A DNA stretch of 64,000 nucleotides from Halosaccharopolyspora lacisalsi (GTDB lineage: Bacteria > Actinomycetota > Actinomycetes > Mycobacteriales > Pseudonocardiaceae), in assembly GCF_014137975.1 (NCBI RefSeq), contig NZ_JACGWZ010000010.1, forward strand, positions 1 to 64,000, given 5' to 3'. Shown piece by piece: positions 58,624 through 64,000 of the stretch. Made by a program: the position numbers and the translations under genes. Position 1 is the stretch's first letter. Every line of letters begins with the position of its first letter. Below the pieces are notes generated by a model that was not told the origin of the DNA, searched no databases, and was given only the letters and a program-made list of their open reading frames with translations.

Positions 58624-59681
58624 TAATCGCGCTGCGGGTGGTAGTTGCTGTGCTCACTGATGAATGCCGCCATCTGGTAGGCGGGCGAGTCATCGAGCCG
58701 GTTCCGCGAATGGTCGTAGAGCCGGGTCATGCGCGGGTCCGCGTGTCCGGCGAGGTCCTGCACCTTCGGCAGGGAGATCCCTTGCGCGAGCGCGTTCGTG
58801 ATGACGCTGTGTCGGGTCGAGTGCGGCACGAGCTGGTCGTGCGACTCGATGCCCGCCTTGCGGGCATAGCGGCGCAGGATCTCTCCGAGGTCTTTCGAGT
58901 CGAGCTGACGATCGCCGGTCTTCGTCGGACCCCGGTAGGGCGCGGAGACGAAGAGGAGTCCGGATAGCTCATCGCGCCGGATTCCGTGCCGGTCGGCGCG
59001 GATCTGATGGTAGCGGTCAAGTGTCACGGTGACGTATGGGGCGAGTGGCACCTGGCGGCGCTTGCCTCCCTTGTTGCGGTACTCCAGTACCCGGTGGCCT
59101 CGGTTGATCTGGATCTGGCCGACCGTGCTGGCCAGTACGGCGGCCGAGCGGACTCCGGTGGTGAGCATGAGCCGCAGCATCGCGCAGTTGCGTACGGCGG
59201 TCTCGGTGCCGGTCTCGTCGGCGTGCTTGCTCGCGTAGTCGAGCAGGCGGCTCATTTCCTCCTGGTCGAGGCTGGCCGTGTTGGACACGTCGCGGTCGAC
59301 CGGCGAGCGGTTCTCCGCTCCCACGGGGTCGGCCTCGGTGGCGCCATTACGGCCGAGGTAGCGGTACCAGTTCCGCACGCCCGACTGGTAGCTGTTCAGG
59401 GTGCTCGCGGACTTCGGTCCGAGCGACAGCAGCCAATCGTCCACGTCGGCGCGACGCGCCTCGAACGGGTGGACGTTCTGGCCGTGGCAGTACGTCAACC
59501 ACGACGAGAGCGCGCGTTCGTACAGTTTGCACGTATTGGCTGACTTGCGTGCGAGCGTCTGAAGCCACAGATCGGTCAATCCGTGTGGATTGTAGCGATC
59601 ATCGCTATTGGCTGCTTGCAGCACACCGTTCGATCGCTGCGATTCGGGGAGCTGTTCCACGTTCCTTCCCTTCGTCTTCAC
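58623..59681 (-). CDS. Tyrosine recombinase / integrase
   Basis: A 352-residue phage-type integrase. A SAM-like core-binding domain (NTCKLYERALSSWLTYCHGQ) spans about residues 35-115. The catalytic domain has TTGVRSAAV (Arg, near 178), RNKGGKRRQVPL (Lys), HSTRHSVI (HxxR, near 289), LAGHADPRMTRLYDHS (His and the Tyr nucleophile, near 312-325). All catalytic residues are present. No attachment-site duplication or tRNA gene was identified beside it. The stop lies in the end of the terminal-repeat element. It could integrate the element or resolve plasmid multimers. Confidence 0.88.
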   Translation of the reverse strand: MKTKGRNVEQLPESQRSNGVLQAANSDDRYNPHGLTDLWLQTLARKSANTCKLYERALSSWLTYCHGQNVHPFEARRADVDDWLLSLGPKSASTLNSYQSGVRNWYRYLGRNGATEADPVGAENRSPVDRDVSNTASLDQEEMSRLLDYASKHADETGTETAVRNCAMLRLMLTTGVRSAAVLASTVGQIQINRGHRVLEYRNKGGKRRQVPLAPYVTVTLDRYHQIRADRHGIRRDELSGLLFVSAPYRGPTKTGDRQLDSKDLGEILRRYARKAGIESHDQLVPHSTRHSVITNALAQGISLPKVQDLAGHADPRMTRLYDHSRNRLDDSPAYQMAAFISEHSNYHPQRD

Positions 59682-59782
59682 TAGCCCCAGTTAATGGGGA
59701 TTATCAGGGGCTCGTGATGATCTCCACTCTACCACGCGGATCGTACGATCCAAATGGGACGAGCCTGTGCTACGATCACACC

Positions 59783-60013
59783 ATGAGCAAGGAACTGGAG
59801 TCAGGCGATGAACTGACCATGACGGAGTTTGCTTCCCAACGGGACGATGCCTCGTTCGTGGTTGGAGCAGGCGGATACCTGTATCTGACACGGAACGGCA
59901 AACGCCGCATGGCACTCGTTCCGGCCCATGTGGCCGAACAGCACTATGAGACTAATCGGACCGATGACGACGACCACGCCGATACGGACGAGGAGCCCAG
60001 CGATGATGCGTAA
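59783..60013 (+). CDS. Small acidic protein, possibly antitoxin-like
   Basis: A 76-residue protein (MSKELESGDELTMTEFASQR) with a beta-rich middle (ASFVVGAGGYLYLTRNGKRR) and an Asp-rich tail. A -10-like TACGAT lies only 6 nt before the ATG, so the transcript may be leaderless. The GKRRMALVPAHVAEQHYE segment is reminiscent of Phd/YefM antitoxins, but no toxin gene follows intact. A short frame overlapping its end is stopped by TAG at 60069. Confidence 0.5.
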   Translation: MSKELESGDELTMTEFASQRDDASFVVGAGGYLYLTRNGKRRMALVPAHVAEQHYETNRTDDDDHADTDEEPSDDA

Positions 60014-60071
60014 CCTTGACGTTCACGGAGTGCCGATCTATGAGCCCAACGAGGTCCCGGCGGAGATGTAG
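60003..60071 (+). other. Short overlapping frame ended by an in-frame TAG
   Basis: From ATG 60003 a 22-codon frame (MMRNLDVHGVPIYEPNEVPA) overlaps the end of the previous gene, then meets TAG (60069-60071). The same frame then stays open through the membrane protein ending at 60668. It could be a tiny gene, or the start of a gene broken by a nonsense mutation. Confidence 0.3.
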
Positions 60072-60185
60072 ACGCAGCAGGCGGTGCAGCAGGGGTACCG
60101 GCCGGCGCCGAAACTCGTCAGCCACCAGTACGCCGCGCCGAGCAGTCACCGCCTTGTTCGCTACCTCGCCACGGAGAATCGCGTT

Positions 60186-60668
60186 ATGACCGCATTGCAG
60201 TATTGGCTGCTGGCAGCCTCCCTCGCCGTCGCAGCGTTTGCCGTCCCAATGGGACTCCTCCTGGCTACGGGGAGCCAGCTTCGGCGACGTGACGGGTTGA
60301 CGATCCTGGCCGCGGGACTCGGGTTACCCCTGATCATGCTCGCTTATGTGGTGTACACGCCCGTCCCGCCCGGCATGGACACCCTCGATGGGAGCGCTAC
60401 CCAGGCCGTGGAGCAGGCGGGGGCCACGGTGTTGGCCGTGGCGCTTTCCCTGGCCGGTGTTTTCGGGCTGCTGCTGGGGGCCGCCCGCCTCGGCGAGGTC
60501 TACCGGTTCGACCTGCACCGACCCGTGCGCGGACAGCGCCCACGCGGGCCGTTTCGCGCGGCGCGGACGGAGCGCGTCGTGGCCCTGGCCTACGGGGAAC
60601 TCGGTATCGGCCTGGCCCTGGTCGGCGGCGGCGCGGGATGCCTGCTGCTGGGGCTTGTCGTCGTATGA
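60186..60668 (+). CDS. Small polytopic membrane protein
   Basis: A 160-residue protein with four hydrophobic segments (LLAASLAVAAFAVPMGLLLA, LTILAAGLGLPLIMLAYVVY, VLAVALSLAGVFGLLLGAA, LGIGLALVGGGAGCLLLGLV) and a basic loop. ATG 60186 has GGAG upstream. No family is recognised. It is followed 36 nt later by the gene at 60705, probably in one unit. Confidence 0.55.
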   Translation: MTALQYWLLAASLAVAAFAVPMGLLLATGSQLRRRDGLTILAAGLGLPLIMLAYVVYTPVPPGMDTLDGSATQAVEQAGATVLAVALSLAGVFGLLLGAARLGEVYRFDLHRPVRGQRPRGPFRAARTERVVALAYGELGIGLALVGGGAGCLLLGLVVV

Positions 60669-60704
60669 CCCGCCACCTCGACCAGTGCCCATCAAGGAGC
60701 AGTG

Positions 60705-61301
60705 ATGCGTCAGTACCGGCAGGACCTGCGGGAGCAGTGGAACGAAGCGCTGCTGCTGTACAGCAATCTGCGAAACGGCCAGCTTTTAGGTGGGGATAAG
60801 ACGCTGCGCTGGTTGCAGCCCGGTGAGGTGCTGTGCGCTCAGGGGTGGTTCGACGTCGGCCGGTTCCGGTCGGCGCACGTGTCCTACTCCGTGCCCGGCT
60901 ATGCCGCGGTCGGTTCCCCGGGGTTCGTGGCCGGTGCCGCGCTCACCCACGCCGTCTCGGCCGCGGCGACCCGGCGGCAGGCCGCGCGCCGGGCCGCGCC
61001 CCAGTGGCGCTACTACGGAGCGCACCCGCACCTGTTGACCAATCACCGGGTGTGCTCCTTCCTCGACAACCGGTGGGAAGACCTGCCTCTGGCTGCGGTC
61101 GAGGTCGTGCCGGACCTGGGCAAAAAGACCGCCAAGCGGCATTTCGGCACCGGCACCGTGGATCTGCACCCTCGAGTCGGGGGTGAGCCGCTGCGGCTGG
61201 CCGGGCTCGGGGTGTTCTGGTGGGCGGTGGCGCTGCGGTATCTGTGCCACGGGCGAGCCGGGCTGGACCATCCGGGGCTGCAACGCCTGGCCCGCGGCTA
61301 G
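60705..61301 (+). CDS. Hypothetical protein
   Basis: A 198-residue protein from ATG 60705 (AAGGAG, 5 nt upstream). It has a moderately hydrophobic middle (SPGFVAGAALTHAVSAAATR) and a beta-rich second half (HLLTNHRVCSFLDNRWEDLP, LAAVEVVPDL) recalling PH/GRAM-like lipid-binding folds, without certainty. Its end overlaps the convergent gene at 61298 by 4 nt. Confidence 0.55.
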   Translation: MRQYRQDLREQWNEALLLYSNLRNGQLLGGDKTLRWLQPGEVLCAQGWFDVGRFRSAHVSYSVPGYAAVGSPGFVAGAALTHAVSAAATRRQAARRAAPQWRYYGAHPHLLTNHRVCSFLDNRWEDLPLAAVEVVPDLGKKTAKRHFGTGTVDLHPRVGGEPLRLAGLGVFWWAVALRYLCHGRAGLDHPGLQRLARG

Positions 61302-61531
61302 GGGCCCGACCAGCTCGGACGATCCTGCGCCCGGTGAGTACGGAGGTAGGCACTGAGTTCGGCCGGCCCGTCCGGTAGCACCACCGCGACCACCGCGGCA
61401 GTCTCCTTTGCGCCGAGCTCGACGACCAGGGCATCAACGGCGAGCGCGGCCGCCGCTGGATCACGCGGGGCGAGCTCGGTGAGCAGCTTCCGCAATCGCT
61501 GTACCGCATCGGCCCGCACCGACTCCGCCAT
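61298..61531 (-). CDS. Small hypothetical protein
   Basis: A 77-residue alanine-rich protein (MAESVRADAVQRLRKLLTEL), mostly helical. GGAGGG lies 9 nt before the ATG, supporting translation. It is convergent with the gene at 60705. No function is suggested. Confidence 0.45.
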   Translation of the reverse strand: MAESVRADAVQRLRKLLTELAPRDPAAAALAVDALVVELGAKETAAVVAVVLPDGPAELSAYLRTHRAQDRPSWSGP

Positions 61532-61659
61532 CCCCGCCTACCCTCCGGTCGATCCCTCTGCTCGTCGACAACACCATCGGCACGAACTTGAGCCCCACGG
61601 TGCATCGGCGAGACACTGACGCGATGAGCGAACAGAACAAGGACGAGCTCGCCCCCCGC

Positions 61660-61842
61660 TTAGCTGCGGCGATGCGGGATGTCCGTCAGGTCCAGAATGG
61701 TCACGGACACGGGGCTGAGCGCATCCGGCGAGGCCGGTTGGGCGGCGGCCGTCGAGGTACAGAGCAGGAAGCTTGCGAGGACGAGGCCGGCACCGAACCG
61801 CCTCCGCCTGCCACGTCTTTCGTGCAAGATTGAATACGACAC
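61660..61842 (-). CDS. Possible short secreted peptide
   Basis: Sixty codons from GTG 61842 with a twin-arginine-rich start and a convincing signal peptide (RRRRFGAGLVLASFLLCTST, then AAAQPASP), leaving a mature part of about 24 residues. There is no clear ribosome site, and a plus-strand frame (61624-61833) overlaps it. It may be a truncated exported protein. Confidence 0.3.
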   Translation of the reverse strand: MSYSILHERRGRRRRFGAGLVLASFLLCTSTAAAQPASPDALSPVSVTILDLTDIPHRRS

Positions 61843-61868
61843 TCGCTCACAACAGGAAGGGCCGCACC

Positions 61869-62057
61869 ATGGCTCCCCCCAATCCTATTTCCGACTACGA
61901 GAACGTTGTACGGGCCTACGACATGGCTCAGAACACCTGGGAGCAGTGCGCGACGAGCGAGGAACGTGCCCAGGCGGCACTCGCCGTGGCCAATGCCTCT
62001 TTGGCGCTCGCCATGCTCCGCCAGGAGTGCAAGGAGTGGAGGGAGCAGAAGAAGTAG
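61869..62057 (+). CDS. Small helical hypothetical protein
   Basis: A 62-residue protein (MAPPNPISDYENVVRAYDMA) with AGGAAGGG 7 nt before ATG. A single amphipathic helix is likely. It lies convergent to the Abi-family gene, 23 nt from its stop. Function is unknown. Confidence 0.5.
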   Translation: MAPPNPISDYENVVRAYDMAQNTWEQCATSEERAQAALAVANASLALAMLRQECKEWREQKK

Positions 62058-62080
62058 GAGGCGTTGGGTTCCCAGCCGGG

Positions 62081-63058
62081 TCAACGCCACAGAGACCAGG
62101 TGCGCCAGTCGAGCGGGAAGCCCATCTCGACCAGGTCTCGTCCGGTCGGCGGCAGGGCCGTGGTCAGCAGGTCCAGGAGACTGGCACGCCACTGTTGCCA
62201 CGCGTCGTCGTCGGTGGTCTCGGCGAGGAGGAAGAGCACGAGGCACAGGGGCCCGAAAACCCGGAAGAGCTGAGTGGGCGGCCCGGTGTGCAGGTGCGCC
62301 AGTCGGCTGATCGGTCCCAGATGTTTCGGGGCGAGCTGAACGTCCATATTTCGGTTCCACAGCCGCGAGTGGTGGGCGCAGGTGTTACGCAGATAGTTGA
62401 TCACTTGCAGCCAGTTTTTGAGGGCTGAGCCGTTGCCTGCTCCGGTGGCGTCGAGAGCGCCGAGGTCGGCCGCGATCTCGTCACGATCGCGCCGCTGGAG
62501 GCCGCTGTAGAGGGTGGAGACCCCACCGAAATCCAGGATCTCGGTCACGACCCACGTCGGCAGCCAACCGTCGTACTTGGTGCGGAAGTGCTTGACGAAG
62601 TCCTCGCGTGATCGCTGCTGGGCCTCCTGCATACGGCGCAGCCACTCCTGGTAGCGGCTAGGCTTGCCTCCAGGTGACTTGTCGAAGCCGGGGTCCAGGT
62701 TGGTCGGGTCGAGATGGGCGTAGGCGCTGCGGCGGCCGAGGACGTCGCCGAGCTGGACGCGTACGGCGATCTCGATGCGTTCGAGGGCGTCGAGCAGGTG
62801 CAGTTTCAATCGGCGGTCGAAGTCGTAGAGGCCGACGATCTGGTCGAAGCTGGTGCCGGGCAGGAAGTCGTCCGCTCGTCCCACGCCGGTCGGGTCGGGT
62901 TGGCGGTAGGGATACCAGTAGCCGCTGAGCCGGTAGTAGCCCACGGTGCGCAGGACGCGCTGCGCGTGCTGAGAATCGGAAATGCTCAGCCCGCGGGAGG
63001 ACAGCAGCTGCACCTGGGCAGGCAGGTCCAAGTGCGGCTTGGTGTATGACGCAGGCAA
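62081..63058 (-). CDS. Abi_2-family abortive-infection protein
   Basis: A 325-residue protein matching the Abi_2 (AbiD/AbiF) family. HAQRVLRTVGYYRLSGYWYP lies near residues 30-50 and LYDFDRRLKLHLLDALERIE near 75-96. The HEPN-type RNase motif RNTCAHH (R-x4-H), in the segment YLRNTCAHHSRLWNR, is near 224. These proteins arrest phage-infected cells, probably by RNA cleavage. TTG 63058 is preferred (GGAGAGG, 6 nt upstream) to the frame start at 63085. An intrinsic terminator stands between the likely promoter and this start, so expression may be attenuated or paired with a small RNA. Confidence 0.82.
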   Translation of the reverse strand: MPASYTKPHLDLPAQVQLLSSRGLSISDSQHAQRVLRTVGYYRLSGYWYPYRQPDPTGVGRADDFLPGTSFDQIVGLYDFDRRLKLHLLDALERIEIAVRVQLGDVLGRRSAYAHLDPTNLDPGFDKSPGGKPSRYQEWLRRMQEAQQRSREDFVKHFRTKYDGWLPTWVVTEILDFGGVSTLYSGLQRRDRDEIAADLGALDATGAGNGSALKNWLQVINYLRNTCAHHSRLWNRNMDVQLAPKHLGPISRLAHLHTGPPTQLFRVFGPLCLVLFLLAETTDDDAWQQWRASLLDLLTTALPPTGRDLVEMGFPLDWRTWSLWR

Positions 63059-63082
63059 GGACGTCCTCTCCCGGTGTCCGGG

Positions 63083-63125
63083 CAAAAGAAAACCAGCCCG
63101 TGATCACAATGATCAGAGGGGCTGG
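63083..63125 (-). terminator. Leader terminator/attenuator upstream of the Abi gene
   Basis: On the minus strand, CCAGCCC...GGGCTGG (63125-63119 with 63099-63093), with an inner TGATCA pair, forms a hairpin followed by TTTTCTTTT. It is upstream of the Abi start (63058) and downstream of the only space for a promoter (63130-63240), so most transcripts should end before the gene. Confidence 0.65.
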
Positions 63126-63243
63126 CCGTGTTAGTAGACATACTAGCAGAAGATGCCGTCAGCACCAGAGAGCCGGGTCCGGTGTTCCTCGCGGCCCGAG
63201 CCTTCCCACGGCAACAGAGCACGTCAGGGCGCATGGTGGGGTG

Positions 63244-63996
63244 ATGTCCGGTCGTCGGCGTCGGTGTGCGGGCTGCCGCGCCGCCCGGGCCTACCGGGCT
63301 CGCCAGCTCCGCGAGCGTGTCTGGGAGGTCGGCCTGGACCTGGCCCGCGCGGCACTGTCACCGGCGATTCACGAACTTTCCGGGGCGTTGGCCGCGTTGG
63401 GCGCCTACGCCGAGGAGCCGACAGCGCAGCGGCTGGCCATCGCCGAACACAACGAGGGCACCGCGGAGCTGTCGGCTCGGTTGGCCAATGCCCTCTACGG
63501 CACGGCGTGGGCCCGGGTGCTGCACACCGAAGTCGCCGCCCACGATGCCGGGGTCGACAACCGGTATCGGGCTGAGGCCTGGCAGGCCGCCGGGGCCGAT
63601 GCCGAGGGCGTGGCGATCCTGCTGCACTACACCGCGATGTGCCACGCCTCCGAGCTGGCCGCGATCCAGCAACGGCTCCCGGTCGATCTCGGAGTGATAA
63701 GCGCGGCCTCCAGCGGGCGCCGAAGCGGTGACACTGCTACTGGAGATCACGACCGTGCGCAGCACCGACGATCCCCGCGCCGAGCACGTCACCCCGAACC
63801 TGGCCCGGACGGCCGACCAACTGGAAACGGCGGCCGCCCGGCTGCGCGAACTGGTCGCCGCCGGCCGGGACGCGGCCACGATCATCAACCACGGCCGCTC
63901 GTGCCCCCTGGTCAGCAGCGCCGCAACGACCTCCGGGCGAGTCCGCTGGCGAGGTCAGCTTCCGTTGGGTTCGGGGCTGGTGCGCTGGGCCGGTAG
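63244..63996 (+). CDS. Hypothetical helical protein; frame doubtful after about 63700
   Basis: From ATG 63244 (MSGRRRRCAGCRAARAYRAR) the protein is helical and alanine-rich (LARAALSPAIHELSGALAAL). A CxxC at residues 8-11 is possible metal binding. After about residue 150 the frame loses good codon use while another frame (from GTG 63728) gains it. A one-base shift near 63690 would end this gene at TGA 63731, overlapping that GTG. I therefore trust only 63244 to about 63690. Confidence 0.5.
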   Translation: MSGRRRRCAGCRAARAYRARQLRERVWEVGLDLARAALSPAIHELSGALAALGAYAEEPTAQRLAIAEHNEGTAELSARLANALYGTAWARVLHTEVAAHDAGVDNRYRAEAWQAAGADAEGVAILLHYTAMCHASELAAIQQRLPVDLGVISAASSGRRSGDTATGDHDRAQHRRSPRRARHPEPGPDGRPTGNGGRPAARTGRRRPGRGHDHQPRPLVPPGQQRRNDLRASPLARSASVGFGAGALGR

Positions 63997-64000
63997 GTGT
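63728..64000 (+). CDS. Hypothetical protein (3' partial)
   Basis: From GTG 63728 a frame with high third-position GC runs off the window end. It encodes TLLLEITTVRSTDDPRAEHV and an amphipathic helix NLARTADQLETAAARLRELV. Its start overlaps a TGA in the third frame (GTGA), the arrangement used throughout this element. The function is unknown. Confidence 0.45.
   Translation, partial: MTLLLEITTVRSTDDPRAEHVTPNLARTADQLETAAARLRELVAAGRDAATIINHGRSCPLVSSAATTSGRVRWRGQLPLGSGLVRWAGRC

Noticed and set aside
58623-59783. attL/attR or tRNA target beside the integrase
   Set aside because: I found no tRNA-like sequence and no convincing direct repeat by eye, so no attachment site is claimed.
61624-61833. 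Plus-strand 69-codon frame
   Set aside because: It overlaps a minus-strand frame with a clear signal peptide and has biased Arg/Gly/Glu composition after residue 25; neither is certain and only the minus-strand one is listed, at low confidence.

Overview
This is a high-GC actinomycete sequence that reads as a large conjugative plasmid or integrative conjugative element carrying a biosynthetic gene cluster as cargo. The codon use, frequent GTG starts, ATGA/GTGA stop-start overlaps, StrR-type and MarR-type regulators and DUF4913-like genes point to Actinomycetia. Pseudonocardiales is my guess, not something the sequence proves. Both window edges cut genes.

Layout. 1-7.7 kb is a maintenance region: the end of a DnaB-like helicase, parA with an overlapping downstream gene that contains eight 60-bp repeats, a ribbon-helix-helix regulator divergent from a tightly overlapped three-gene operon across an inverted-repeat operator, and several small unknown genes with clear promoters and terminators. 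7.7-12.1 kb is the mobilization block: a gene-free stretch rich in inverted repeats (oriT candidate), a MobC-like accessory protein, a relaxase and two further genes, mostly overlapping.

13.2-28.5 kb is a natural-product island. It holds a StrR/ParB-like activator, a frameshifted LuxR-type regulator, a MarR regulator, an MFS exporter, a PLP aminotransferase, a broken insertion sequence, two ATP-grasp ligases (the second resembling the PGM1 peptide ligase of pheganomycin), a ThiH/HydG-like radical SAM enzyme, a possible 20-residue peptide gene, a small unknown protein, a 2-ketoarginine-type C-methyltransferase, a second aminotransferase, an arginine deiminase and a StrB1-type amidinotransferase. 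Two near-identical 92-93 bp modules precede its two main operons. I infer a guanidino (beta-methylarginine-like) amino acid joined into a small peptide, and I do not recognise the pathway as a whole. Related IS ends point inward on both sides of the biosynthetic genes, and copies of a small terminal-repeat element occur at the outer borders.

28.9-54.2 kb is one co-directional minus-strand block. It encodes a VirB4-like ATPase, a VirD4/TraG-like coupling protein, a SCO6880-like protein, a VirB6-like membrane protein, small membrane proteins, a DUF4913-like protein, a 5,397-residue methylase-helicase-primase giant, and two paralogous small genes flanking the giant. 54.3-57.8 kb, on the plus strand, adds a transglycosylase/M23 peptidase for crossing the cell wall, a membrane protein behind a perfect 30-bp inverted repeat, and a DUF3800-like protein. 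57.8-64 kb holds another terminal-repeat element, a tyrosine recombinase, small unknown genes and an Abi-family HEPN protein behind a leader terminator.

Together the genes describe a self-transmissible, T4SS-like actinomycete element with partition, recombination, probable anti-restriction and defence functions, carrying an arginine-centred specialised-metabolite cluster.
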